Assembly (NCBI RefSeq): GCF_003590715.1
Contig: NZ_QQVY01000001.1
Coordinates: forward strand, 372,001 to 436,000
Origin: Paracoccus sp. JM45
GTDB taxonomy: Bacteria > Pseudomonadota > Alphaproteobacteria > Rhodobacterales > Rhodobacteraceae
Direction: 5' to 3'
DNA length: 64,000 bases
Shown: piece after piece, positions 18,527 through 26,611 of the stretch
Layout: each line of letters starts with the position of its first letter
Position numbering within the stretch: position 1 is the first letter of the stretch
Program-made: the position numbers and the translations under genes
Notes under the pieces: generated by a model
What the model was told of the DNA's origin: nothing
Seen by the model: only the letters and a program-made list of their open reading frames with translations
Database searches by the model: none

Positions 18527-19047
18527 GATGCCACCTCTTGTCCCATGGCATCCTTGATGGCGCTGATGATGTTGTCATATGCACCGCAGCGACACAGATT
18601 ACCGCTCATCCTTTCGCGCAACTCGTTGTCGCTGATGGCGGGTTTGGCGGCGACGTCATCGGTCAGGGCGCTTGGCCAATCTGCCTTGATCTCCTCGATC
18701 ATGGCCGCGGCGGAACAAATCTGGCCGGGGGTGCAATAGCCGCACTGGTATCCGTCATGTTCGACAAAGGCTTTTTGCAGCGCCGACAGCTTGTCGGGCA
18801 TTCCGATGCCTTCGATGGTCGTGACCTCGTCACCGTCATGCATCACGGCCAGTGACAGGCAGGAATTGATGCGGCGTCCGTTGACGTGGACGGTGCAGGC
18901 ACCGCATTGACCATGGTCACAGCCTTTTTTGGTTCCTGTCATGCCCAGTTCAAGGCGCAGGAAGTCCAGAAGACTGCGACGCGGGTCGCCGTTAAAGTCA
19001 TAGGTGGTGCCGTTGACGGCAATCCTGGCTGCGCGAGTGTTCGCCAT
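18523..19047 (-). CDS. Aldehyde oxidoreductase 2Fe-2S subunit (PaoA/YagT-like)
   Basis: The 174-residue protein has both cluster-binding regions of the family. The plant-type ferredoxin motif is GCDHGQCGACTVHVNGRRINSC (shown in part: CDHGQCGAC); the helical domain has GYQCGYCTPGQIC and GNLCRCGAY. E. coli PaoA has a twin-arginine signal and acts in the periplasm. Here the protein starts directly at the ferredoxin fold (MANTRAARIAVNG), so this enzyme should stay in the cytoplasm. First gene of the three-gene operon. Confidence 0.94.
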   Translation of the reverse strand: MANTRAARIAVNGTTYDFNGDPRRSLLDFLRLELGMTGTKKGCDHGQCGACTVHVNGRRINSCLSLAVMHDGDEVTTIEGIGMPDKLSALQKAFVEHDGYQCGYCTPGQICSAAAMIEEIKADWPSALTDDVAAKPAISDNELRERMSGNLCRCGAYDNIISAIKDAMGQEVAS

Positions 19048-19108
19048 CTTGGGCTCCTTGATCCGCGTTTGCTGGGTCAGGGCAAACGTGGCACAAGGGC
19101 TTGGGTTC

Positions 19109-19137
19109 CCGCCGTTCCAGATATCACTGGACGGCGG
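19109..19137 (-). terminator. Hairpin at the end of the efflux operon
   Basis: CCGCCGTTCCAG and CTGGACGGCGG form an 11-base-pair stem with one bulged T, overlapping the stop codon of the HlyD-family gene. There is no T-run after it on the minus strand, so it may be a weak or factor-dependent terminator. Confidence 0.4.
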
Positions 19138-20152
19138 ACACTACGACAGACATGCCCGGACGAAGTTGGTCCGCATCTTCCTGCCCGTCGTCAATAGACA
19201 CGCGAACCGGCAGGCGTTGGGCAATTTTGGTGAAATTGCCCGTGGCATTGGTTCCCGACAAAAGACTGTATTCCGATGCCGTCGCGGGCGAAAATGACTG
19301 CACTTTGCCGTTAAATCGACGCCCTTGCAGCGCATCGACGGTGAAGGTCACAGCCTGCCCTTGGGTCAACCCGTTCAGGTTCGTTTCGCGGAAATTTGCG
19401 ATGACCCACAGATCGGTGCCGACATGGGACACCAAAGCCGTTCCCGGCGTGACATATTGCCCCACGCGGACGGACAGCTGGCCCAGACGGCCATCGGTTG
19501 GTGCACGGATCACGGTATTGTCCAGATCGATACGCGCCAGTTCGACTGCGGCTTCGGCGCTGGTAATATCGGCGTGACGGGAATCCAGTGCGACACGGGC
19601 CGAACGGATCGCCTCGTTCTGGACGGCAAGCTGGGCATTGGCCTGCGTCTGGGCGGCAAGTGCCTGTTGCAAGGTCAGCTGCGCCTGATCGGTCGAGGAT
19701 TGCGACGTGACGCCCCGATCCAGCAAGCGCCCTGAACGGTCCGCTGCCGTCTGCGCGATTTCCAGCGCCGAGCCTGCGGCATCCACCGCAGCCTGATTGG
19801 CGCGGGCCGAGGCTTCGGCGGACACAATGCTTTGTTCGGCAACCTCAAGTGCGGCATTGGCCGCCTGCAACTGCGCCTCGGCCTGTGCCAGTTTCTGGCG
19901 GGCGATACGGTCGTCGATACGGGCAATGACGTCGCCCGCCTTGACGGTGTCGAAATCTGTTACCTCGACCTCGGACACATAGCCCGAGGCTTGGGGGGCC
20001 AATGATGTGACCTTGCCCCGCAGATAGGCGTTTTCCGTCGTCGGCGTCGATGCCTGGAACGGCGGCAGATGCCATGCGAACAGCAACAAAAGCACACCGG
20101 CAATCCCCAGAACCAGGGCAACGGCAGTTGGCAGAAGGTTTTCTTTTTTCAT
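19124..20152 (-). CDS. HlyD/EmrA-family membrane fusion (periplasmic adaptor) protein
   Basis: The 342-residue protein has an N-terminal membrane anchor (about residues 8-27) and the barrel-sandwich halves (AYLRGKVTSLAPQASGYVSEV; NTVIRAPTDGRLGQLSVRVG). A long coiled-coil hairpin rich in Ala and Gln (about 75-185) separates them. It links an inner-membrane exporter to an outer-membrane channel. It lies 18 bases downstream of the DHA2 transporter gene. No TolC-like gene is nearby. Confidence 0.94.
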   Translation of the reverse strand: MKKENLLPTAVALVLGIAGVLLLLFAWHLPPFQASTPTTENAYLRGKVTSLAPQASGYVSEVEVTDFDTVKAGDVIARIDDRIARQKLAQAEAQLQAANAALEVAEQSIVSAEASARANQAAVDAAGSALEIAQTAADRSGRLLDRGVTSQSSTDQAQLTLQQALAAQTQANAQLAVQNEAIRSARVALDSRHADITSAEAAVELARIDLDNTVIRAPTDGRLGQLSVRVGQYVTPGTALVSHVGTDLWVIANFRETNLNGLTQGQAVTFTVDALQGRRFNGKVQSFSPATASEYSLLSGTNATGNFTKIAQRLPVRVSIDDGQEDADQLRPGMSVVVSAVQ

Positions 20153-20170
20153 GGTCTTGCCCTTGAATAT

Positions 20171-21781
20171 TCAGGTTGCGGCCTTGCGGGCCATCATGTC
20201 GCGCAGCACATGCAGCAGCAGTGCCCCCGCCGCGATCATCGCGACGATTGCCGTCAGCAGATAGGCATCGGCATAGGCCTGCACCCAGGCCTGCGCTGTG
20301 GCGATCTGGACGACCTGACTGGCGGCCTGCGCGGTACGCACCGAACTGTCGGTGATCTGTCCGGCCAGATTGGTCGCATAGAGGGTCAGTGCTTGCACCG
20401 TCATCGGATCGCTGGGGGTCAGCTGTTCGGCCAGCCCCTGCAAATGGAACGCCTGCCGATGCGTGGTGAAGGTGGTGAACAGCCCCGACCCAAGCACCCC
20501 GCCCAATGTTTGGGTCGAGATAAAGACGATGATAAACGACAGCAGATATTGCGGCCCTTTGGTCAGTGCGGTGATCAGCCCCGTCATCATCGCGGGCGGC
20601 ATGAACAGCATGCCTGCGAATCCGACCAGCGCCTGACTGAAGATCATCTGGGCAGGCCGCGTCAGGCTGGTGACCTGACTGTCCAGCAATGCCCCAAAAG
20701 CAATCAGCAACAGCGCGATCAGGTGGAACCACGGCACACGGTTCGGGCGCATCCATGCCACGCAGGCCAGCGCACCCAGCAGGGTGGCCACTGTGATTAC
20801 CGCAAACAGCACCACCATCTGGCTGGGTGCGACGCCCAGAATGGTGAACATCTTGGGCGCGCCCGCGGCCTGTTCGGACAGGATCAGCCGGAACAGGAAC
20901 AGCGTCCCCGTCAGGTGCAGAATGGTAGGGCTGGCCAGCCAGCGCACATCCAGCAGCGGCGCCTTGCGGTTCAATTCGACAATAATTGCCAGCGTCAGTG
21001 AAATCACCGCAACGACAATCGTCCAGCCGATCCACGCGGCATTCGTCCAGTAATAGATCGGCCCCATGATAAAGGCGGTCGTCATTCCCCCGAACCCCAG
21101 CGCGATCAGACCGAAGCTGAGGAAATCCGTCGGCTCGATCACCTTCATGCGAGGGATGGGGCGCAGGGGCAGGAAGAACACCAGCATCAGCGACACCATC
21201 GCCATGCCCAGCCCCGTCAGGTGGATCCACAGCAACCCGCCATCACCGATCAGCGCCGGTGACACGATCCGCGCAAGGGACGACCCCAACAGCAATACCG
21301 TCAGCGCCATCGGCAGGCCCAGACGCATTTTCCATTCGGGGGCCAAAGCCTCTAGCATGTAAAGGAAGCCAAGCGTCGACAGCGGCGCAGCTGCGGCACC
21401 CGAAAGCGCCTGAACCACAAGGGCCGACCGGAAATCCGTCACCCAGACAGCGGTAAAGGCAACCAGCACATAGACGATGATCCCCAGTTCGGCAAAACGG
21501 CGCAACCCGTATTGCGTGCGGACCTTGATCAGCAAGACCGGCAACGCCGCGCGGGGAACGGTATAAGCAATATACAGCCACGCCGCCTTCGAGGTTGTCA
21601 CCCCCAGATCACCGGCGATCTGCGACAGGTTGGTGGTGATAAACCCCTGTTGCAGGCCCTGCGAAAGGGCAATCATCGCAGCCGCCGTCATATAGGCCAC
21701 CGCCAGCCAGAACGGCAGCGGCGGGTGCGGCGCAGGACGCTGCGGGGCGGCAGGTTCTGCGGGTTGGGGCTGGTCGTTCAT
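20171..21781 (-). CDS. DHA2-type MFS multidrug exporter (EmrB-like)
   Basis: The 536-residue protein has about 14 hydrophobic segments, a proline-rich cytoplasmic N-terminus, and an MFS start region (AMIALSQGLQQGFITTNLSQI) that is a looser fit to the usual motif. The paired HlyD-type adaptor and MarR-type regulator are the standard context for EmrAB-like drug or fatty-acid efflux. Its ATG overlaps the regulator stop by four bases. Confidence 0.9.
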   Translation of the reverse strand: MNDQPQPAEPAAPQRPAPHPPLPFWLAVAYMTAAAMIALSQGLQQGFITTNLSQIAGDLGVTTSKAAWLYIAYTVPRAALPVLLIKVRTQYGLRRFAELGIIVYVLVAFTAVWVTDFRSALVVQALSGAAAAPLSTLGFLYMLEALAPEWKMRLGLPMALTVLLLGSSLARIVSPALIGDGGLLWIHLTGLGMAMVSLMLVFFLPLRPIPRMKVIEPTDFLSFGLIALGFGGMTTAFIMGPIYYWTNAAWIGWTIVVAVISLTLAIIVELNRKAPLLDVRWLASPTILHLTGTLFLFRLILSEQAAGAPKMFTILGVAPSQMVVLFAVITVATLLGALACVAWMRPNRVPWFHLIALLLIAFGALLDSQVTSLTRPAQMIFSQALVGFAGMLFMPPAMMTGLITALTKGPQYLLSFIIVFISTQTLGGVLGSGLFTTFTTHRQAFHLQGLAEQLTPSDPMTVQALTLYATNLAGQITDSSVRTAQAASQVVQIATAQAWVQAYADAYLLTAIVAMIAAGALLLHVLRDMMARKAAT

Positions 21782-22206
21782 GTGCGGTCCAGCTTGCGGA
21801 TATTGTGGGTGATCTTGTTCAGGACCAGCATGGTGCGGTCCAGTTCCTCGGTCGGGATGTCATCCAGCATCGCACTGCGCAGGTGATTGGTAAATTCAAC
21901 GATGGCCGCATCGCGTCCGCGTTCAGTCAGAAACAGCGCGTTTTTACGGGCATCACTGTCCAAAGGGCGGCGTTCAATAAAATCATCCGTAACCAGCGCA
22001 TCGATCTGACGCTTGAGGGTCGGTGCCTCGATCCCCAGATCGGTGGCCAGCTGGGTTTGGGTAATGCCTTCGTTGCGGGCCAGCGTGGTCAGGGCACGGG
22101 CGCGCGACAGGGTCAGCCCCATCGCCTGGGCCTGATGGTCATAGCAACGGCGCAGATCGCGCATCAGATGCAGGATCGCCTCGATGATGACATGTGATTG
22201 CGTCAT
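21778..22206 (-). CDS. MarR-family regulator of the efflux operon
   Basis: The 142-residue protein has the MarR core: GITQTQLATDLGIEAPTLKRQIDALV (recognition helices, about residues 50-75) and the wing ERRPLDSDARKNALFLTERG. It is the first gene of regulator-exporter-adaptor and so probably represses its own operon. A TTAGC-CA-GCTAA palindrome sits 22 bases before its start. Confidence 0.93.
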   Translation of the reverse strand: MTQSHVIIEAILHLMRDLRRCYDHQAQAMGLTLSRARALTTLARNEGITQTQLATDLGIEAPTLKRQIDALVTDDFIERRPLDSDARKNALFLTERGRDAAIVEFTNHLRSAMLDDIPTEELDRTMLVLNKITHNIRKLDRT

Positions 22207-22228
22207 GGGACATGCTTTCGCTGATTCA

Positions 22229-22240
22229 TTAGCCAGCTAA
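22229..22240. promoter_or_regulatory. TTAGC-CA-GCTAA palindrome, candidate MarR operator
   Basis: A 12-base palindrome with perfect five-base arms, extended by TTC/GAA on the flanks with a one-base offset. It lies immediately upstream of the MarR-family gene that heads the efflux operon, which is the usual position for autorepression. Inference from symmetry and position. Confidence 0.5.
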
Positions 22241-22279
22241 GAAGTTTCCCCGCGCGGGTCAACACCTGACACTCTGAAA

Positions 22280-22298
22280 AATTGCACGTCATGCAATT
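22280..22298. repeat. AATTGCA-5-TGCAATT inverted repeat
   Basis: Perfect seven-base arms around CGTCA in the spacer between the efflux operon and the stop of the BASS transporter gene. It could be a regulator site for the efflux operon or a hairpin at the end of the transporter transcript; a T-run is lacking on the minus strand. Confidence 0.45.
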
Positions 22299-22325
22299 CC
22301 GGAATGTCAGGTTTGCAATCCGGTT

Positions 22326-23312
22326 CTATGCAGCCAGCATCTGCGCCTGCACCTTGCGTGCGCTGTGCTGGGCAATCATCGCACAGACCAGCAACTGGGA
22401 CATGTGATAGACCATGACCGGCAGGACCACCGCCCCCACCGTTTCCGCCGGAAACAGCGCCGCTGCAATCGGCAGGCCCGACGCCAGACTTTTGGTCGAG
22501 CCGCAAAAGAACAGGACCGAACGATCCGGTCCGGGCAGGCGGAACGCGCGACCGATGCCTGAAATCACCCCGAAAACCAGCGCAAGGAACGCCAGCATCA
22601 CGCCGATCAACGCGATCAGGCTGGCAGGCGGAATCGATGCCCAAAGGCCCGATACGGTGCCTGCGCCGAATGCTGAATAGACGATCAGCAGGATCGCACC
22701 GCGATCGACAACCAGCGTCAGCATCTTATGCGCTTTGACAAACCCGCCAACCCAAGGGCGCAGCAACTGGCCAAGGATGAAAGGCAACAGGATTTGCGAT
22801 CCGATGCGGACCATCGCATCTAGACTGACACTGCCATCACCTGCATGCAGCACCAGCGCCGCCAGCGTCGGGGTCAGCACAACACCCAGCATATTCGACA
22901 GTGACGCCGAACAGATTGCCGCCGGCACATTGCCCCCCGCCATGCTGACAAAGGCAATCGAGGATTGCACGGTCGATGGCAGCACGGAAAGAAACAACAG
23001 GCCCATCGTCACCTCGGGACCAAGAAGATCACCAAAGATCGCTGCAACCCCAAGTCCCAGCAACGGAAAGACCACATAGGTCGCGATGAATGACAGCCCT
23101 TGCAGCCGCCAGTTCATCATCCCCGCCTTGACCGAGGACGGATCCAGCTTGGCGCCATAGATAAAGAACAGCAGCGCCACCGCCCAATAGGTGACTTGCG
23201 ACAGCCCTACAGCCGCCACGCCGCGTGCGGGCAGCACCAGCCCCAGCAACACTGTGCCCAGAAGCAACAGCATATAGGTGTCGATGCCGATGCGTTTCAG
23301 AAATCTTAACAT
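22326..23312 (-). CDS. Bile acid:sodium symporter (BASS) family transporter
   Basis: The 328-residue membrane protein has about ten helices and BASS motifs such as FLSVLPSTVQSSIAFVSMAGGNVPAA (about residues 110-135) and FFCGSTKSLASGLPIA (about 265-280). This is the YfeH-like subgroup. Family members carry organic anions with sodium; the natural substrate cannot be read from sequence. I chose the ATG at 23312 (MLRFLKRIGID), which has GGACGGCGG before it; a start 20 codons earlier would lie inside the gamma-glutamyltransferase gene. It follows that gene by 16 bases, so they form one transcript. Confidence 0.88.
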   Translation of the reverse strand: MLRFLKRIGIDTYMLLLLGTVLLGLVLPARGVAAVGLSQVTYWAVALLFFIYGAKLDPSSVKAGMMNWRLQGLSFIATYVVFPLLGLGVAAIFGDLLGPEVTMGLLFLSVLPSTVQSSIAFVSMAGGNVPAAICSASLSNMLGVVLTPTLAALVLHAGDGSVSLDAMVRIGSQILLPFILGQLLRPWVGGFVKAHKMLTLVVDRGAILLIVYSAFGAGTVSGLWASIPPASLIALIGVMLAFLALVFGVISGIGRAFRLPGPDRSVLFFCGSTKSLASGLPIAAALFPAETVGAVVLPVMVYHMSQLLVCAMIAQHSARKVQAQMLAA

Positions 23313-23328
23313 ATCCGCCGTCCTTGTC

Positions 23329-24921
23329 CTAATAGCCCAGTGCCATGCCGTCTTTACGGCTGTCCGATCCACCCTCTAGCAGGCCGGTATCTGCATGGAT
23401 CCGGATGGCCTGCGACCCGCCCATCGGTGTGGCCAGCACGTTGATTGCATGCCCCCGTGCCGCCAGATCGTCGCGGATATCGGCAGGCATGGATGCCTCG
23501 ACGTCCAGACGGCCTTCGGTGGCAAAGCTGCGCGGCTGGTCCATGGCCTGTTGCAGGTCCATGCCCTGATCAATCAGCGCCGACAAAAAGGCCGCATGAC
23601 CCGCTGCCTGATATTGCCCGCCCATGACGCCGAAAGGCATCACCACGCGGTCGCCTTGGGTGACCATGCCCGGAATGATCGTATGCATGGGACGCTTGCC
23701 CGGCGCGATGGCATTCGGATGACCGGGGATCAGCCGGAACGACGCGCCACGGCTTTGGAACAGCACCCCCGTCGCAGGGTCCAGTCGCGTCGACCCGAAC
23801 CCGTGAAAGATCGAGTTGATGAAGGAAATCGCATTCCCCTGACCATCCACGACGCACAGATAGATCGTATCCTTATGTTCCGGTTCGTCCCACAAGGCAG
23901 GCGGCATGGCGCGCGTCATATCGATCCGCGCCCGCAGCGCGGCAATGGCAGGGTCCGACAGCAAGGTTTCCACCACATCGGGGCAACCGGCAGGGTCACC
24001 CAGCAATTCGTCGCGGTGGTGATAGGCCAGCTTGGTCGCCTCGGCCTGCAAATGGACACGGTCGGCAGGGGGCATGGCGGCGATGTCGAACCCTTCGATG
24101 ATCTTCAGAATCAACAGCGCGGCCAGCCCCTGCCCGTTCGGCGGGCATTCATGGATATCATACCCGCGATAGGATGCGCTGATCGGATCGACCCAATCAG
24201 CCCCGTCGGTGGCATCCGCAAAATCCTGTTCTGTGTGCAAGCCGCCAAGACTGCGCAGATGCGCGACCATCTTGGCTGCAGTCGGACCCTGATAGAAAGC
24301 TGCAGGACCCTTTGTGGCAATTTCCTGTAACCGGTCGGCCAGCAGGGGTTGGGCATGGCGGGCACCTGCGACGGGCGGCTTGCCATCCGGCAAAAACACG
24401 GTGGCGGCATGTTCATCGCCCGCGATCAACTCCGCAGCCTCGGCCCAGTCCTGCGCGACGCGTGGCGTGACCGGAAACCCGTTGCGGGCATAGGCGATGG
24501 CTGGCGCAAACAGATCGGCCAGCGGCAAAGTCCCATGATCGGCATGCAAGCGGCACCATGCGGCAATCGCGCCGGGGACAGTGACAGCATGAGGGCTGGT
24601 CTGGGGAATATGATCCTCCAGTCCGGCATCCTTCAGCGCGTCGATCGTGGCAGCAGCAGGCGCACGGCCAGATCCGTTCAGCGCCATGACCTTGCCACCC
24701 TTGGGCGCATAAAGCGCAAAGCAATCGCCGCCGATCCCCGTCATCAAGGGATCGACCACTGCCTGCACCGCGCTTGCCGCAATCGCCGCATCGACCGCAT
24801 TGCCACCCTTGGCCAGCATTCCCAACCCTGCCGCCGTCGCCAGTGGATGTGATGTCGCCACCATTGCCTTGCCCGCATAGGTCGGGGGCCTGCGGCCTGA
24901 AAGAAAATCAAAGCCTGTCAT
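23329..24921 (-). CDS. Gamma-glutamyltransferase family protein (Ntn hydrolase)
   Basis: The 530-residue protein has the family N-terminal region (ATAAGLGMLAKGGNAVDAAIA) and GIGGDCFALYA, and the autocleavage/nucleophile region around HKDTIYLCVVDGQGNAISFINS (shown in part: DTIYLCVVDGQGNAIS), with the Thr as likely nucleophile. The usual TTHxS is DTIYL here, so substrate handling may differ from classical GGT. There is no signal peptide, so it should act in the cytoplasm. The gene shares a transcript with a BASS transporter and diverges from a GntR regulator. Confidence 0.88.
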   Translation of the reverse strand: MTGFDFLSGRRPPTYAGKAMVATSHPLATAAGLGMLAKGGNAVDAAIAASAVQAVVDPLMTGIGGDCFALYAPKGGKVMALNGSGRAPAAATIDALKDAGLEDHIPQTSPHAVTVPGAIAAWCRLHADHGTLPLADLFAPAIAYARNGFPVTPRVAQDWAEAAELIAGDEHAATVFLPDGKPPVAGARHAQPLLADRLQEIATKGPAAFYQGPTAAKMVAHLRSLGGLHTEQDFADATDGADWVDPISASYRGYDIHECPPNGQGLAALLILKIIEGFDIAAMPPADRVHLQAEATKLAYHHRDELLGDPAGCPDVVETLLSDPAIAALRARIDMTRAMPPALWDEPEHKDTIYLCVVDGQGNAISFINSIFHGFGSTRLDPATGVLFQSRGASFRLIPGHPNAIAPGKRPMHTIIPGMVTQGDRVVMPFGVMGGQYQAAGHAAFLSALIDQGMDLQQAMDQPRSFATEGRLDVEASMPADIRDDLAARGHAINVLATPMGGSQAIRIHADTGLLEGGSDSRKDGMALGY

Positions 24922-24961
24922 CTGTCACCTCCTGCCGGAATCACTTGGCGTTTGCCTTTTG

Positions 24962-24996
24962 AATTGTATACATATCATAATATAAAAAATACAATT
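24962..24996. promoter_or_regulatory. AATTGTAT...ATACAATT operator in the GGT/GntR spacer
   Basis: Perfect eight-base arms AATTGTAT (24962-24969) and ATACAATT (24989-24996), 19 bases apart. The left arm also overlaps the self-complementary octamer TGTATACA (24965-24972), the TNGTATACNA-like core typical of FCD-type GntR regulators. The element lies in the 88-base divergent spacer between gamma-glutamyltransferase and the GntR gene, so it could control both. Confidence 0.55.
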
Positions 24997-25009
24997 AAGG
25001 TTGCAAATT

Positions 25010-25684
25010 ATGTCCGCGCCCCGTTCTGCCGACCAGATACATGCCAGTTTGTCGGCGCAGATCGTTGCAGGGCAACTGCGGCCCGGCGATCCCTTGGCCG
25101 AGGCCGCCTTGGCAGACCGCTTCAACATGTCCCGCACCCCCGTGCGTGAAGCATTGCAAAGGATGGCCGCCGAAGGACTGGTCGAACGCGGGCCCCGCCG
25201 TGCCTTTATCGTTCGCCGCATGACCCCGACCGATCTGGGCCATATGTTCGAGGCTTTGGGCGAAATCGAGGCACTATGCGCCCGTCTGGCCGCACAGCGC
25301 ATGACCCCGATCGCACGGGCCCAGCTGACCGAAATTCTTGCCGTCGAATGCCGTACCCATGACGATTACGCCGCCCTGAACCGGCGCTTCCACGAAGCAT
25401 TGCGACTGGGGGCAGGTAATCAGGTCCTGTCAGATTTACTGGCCGATCTGAACCGCCGCACCCTGCCTTGGCGCAATGCCCAGTTTCACACCAGTAACGG
25501 ACGGATGGACAGTTCAAGGCAGGAACATCATGCGATCCTGCAGGCGATTATCGCGCAGGATGGTGACAAGGCGGCTGCCCTGATGCGCGATCATATGGCA
25601 GGATCACTGGCGGTTGTCCTGGCGATGATCGCACCGCGCGAAACAACGGGCAACCCGCCGCCGTCCCGCGGCGTTACGCCCTGA
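25010..25684 (+). CDS. GntR-family (FCD subgroup) transcriptional regulator
   Basis: The 224-residue protein has the winged helix (LSAQIVAGQLRPGDPLAEAALADRF, then MSRTPVREALQRMAAEGLVERGPRRAF, about residues 10-65). An all-helical FCD ligand domain follows, with metal-binding-type residues (LNRRFHEALRLGAG; RQEHHAILQAI). The ATG at 25010 is preceded by AAGG; an in-frame TTG three codons upstream is less likely. It diverges from the gamma-glutamyltransferase/BASS pair and is probably their regulator. Confidence 0.92.
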   Translation: MSAPRSADQIHASLSAQIVAGQLRPGDPLAEAALADRFNMSRTPVREALQRMAAEGLVERGPRRAFIVRRMTPTDLGHMFEALGEIEALCARLAAQRMTPIARAQLTEILAVECRTHDDYAALNRRFHEALRLGAGNQVLSDLLADLNRRTLPWRNAQFHTSNGRMDSSRQEHHAILQAIIAQDGDKAAALMRDHMAGSLAVVLAMIAPRETTGNPPPSRGVTP

Positions 25685-25711
25685 CACCCGCCAAATGATA
25701 AAGGTGCCGAT

Positions 25712-26497
25712 TTGTCCCTGAACCGCGACCTGACACTTGCCGTTGACGCTGCCCATAAGGCTGGCGATCTGCTGATGACCTATTGGCGCGATCGGGCCAA
25801 GCTGGTGATCAGCGAAAAGCGCCCCGGTGATTTTGTATCGCAAGCCGACCACAAGGCCGAGGATCTGTTGCGCGACCACCTGCTGGGGCCAAACCTTGAT
25901 GACGGCTGGCTGGGCGAGGAAACAGGCGAAACCACAGGCACCAACCGCCGCTGGATCGTCGATCCGCTGGACGGGACCACGAATTTCCTGCGCGGGATCG
26001 GGCATTGGGCTGTCTCTATCGGGCTGGAACAGGATGGCGAACTGGTGCTGGGCGTTGTGCATGATCCGGTCAAATCCGAAACATTTACTGCGGTGTCAGG
26101 GGGGCTGTTCCTGCTGAACGGCCAGCCGGTTCCACGGATGCCTGATCCCGAATTCCACGCCTGCCTGTTCGGCACCGGCCTTCCCTTTGGCAACATGCCG
26201 CATATCGAAGATTACGCCGCAGATCTGTGCCGCATCCTGCCGAATTCATCAGGGGTGCGCCGCATGGGGGCCGCAGCGTTGGATCTGGCTTATGTCGCTG
26301 CGGGTCGGCTGGACGGTTTCTGGGAACGCCGTCTGCGTCCTTGGGACATTGCAGGGGGATTGGTGCTGCTGCGCGCGGCAGGCTGCCATGTCGAGGGGTG
26401 GAGCGCTAATGAACGCCCCGAAGACACCGGCACGGTCATTACCGCGCGACCTGTCCATTTCGACCGCTTTGCAGCCGCGCTGCGCCAAAGCGGTTAG
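25712..26497 (+). CDS. Inositol-monophosphatase family phosphatase
   Basis: The 261-residue enzyme has the Li+-sensitive phosphatase motifs: WLGEETGE (about residue 67), WIVDPLDGTTNFLRG (about 82-96, metal ligands) and RLRPWDIAGGLVLLRAAG (about 206-223). Members hydrolyse inositol phosphate, 3'-phosphoadenosine phosphates, histidinol phosphate or related substrates, and I cannot tell which. The reading frame starts with TTG at 25712, five bases after AAGGTG; no ATG in frame is better placed. It lies 114 bases before the RibA-like operon on the same strand. Confidence 0.88.
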   Translation: MSLNRDLTLAVDAAHKAGDLLMTYWRDRAKLVISEKRPGDFVSQADHKAEDLLRDHLLGPNLDDGWLGEETGETTGTNRRWIVDPLDGTTNFLRGIGHWAVSIGLEQDGELVLGVVHDPVKSETFTAVSGGLFLLNGQPVPRMPDPEFHACLFGTGLPFGNMPHIEDYAADLCRILPNSSGVRRMGAAALDLAYVAAGRLDGFWERRLRPWDIAGGLVLLRAAGCHVEGWSANERPEDTGTVITARPVHFDRFAAALRQSG

Positions 26498-26611
26498 GGC
26501 CGAAAGCCTCGCGACAAACTGACACGTCCAGGGAAGATTGCGGAACCGAAGCATCTGTTGTCATGTTCCCTTTCCCGTGCCCTTTCATTTTCCTTGGACA
26601 GACGGTTGATC

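Noticed and set aside
26498..26611. FMN riboswitch before the GTP cyclohydrolase II gene
   Set aside because: The 114-base spacer lacks the conserved FMN-aptamer segments and is too short to hold the full aptamer and expression platform.
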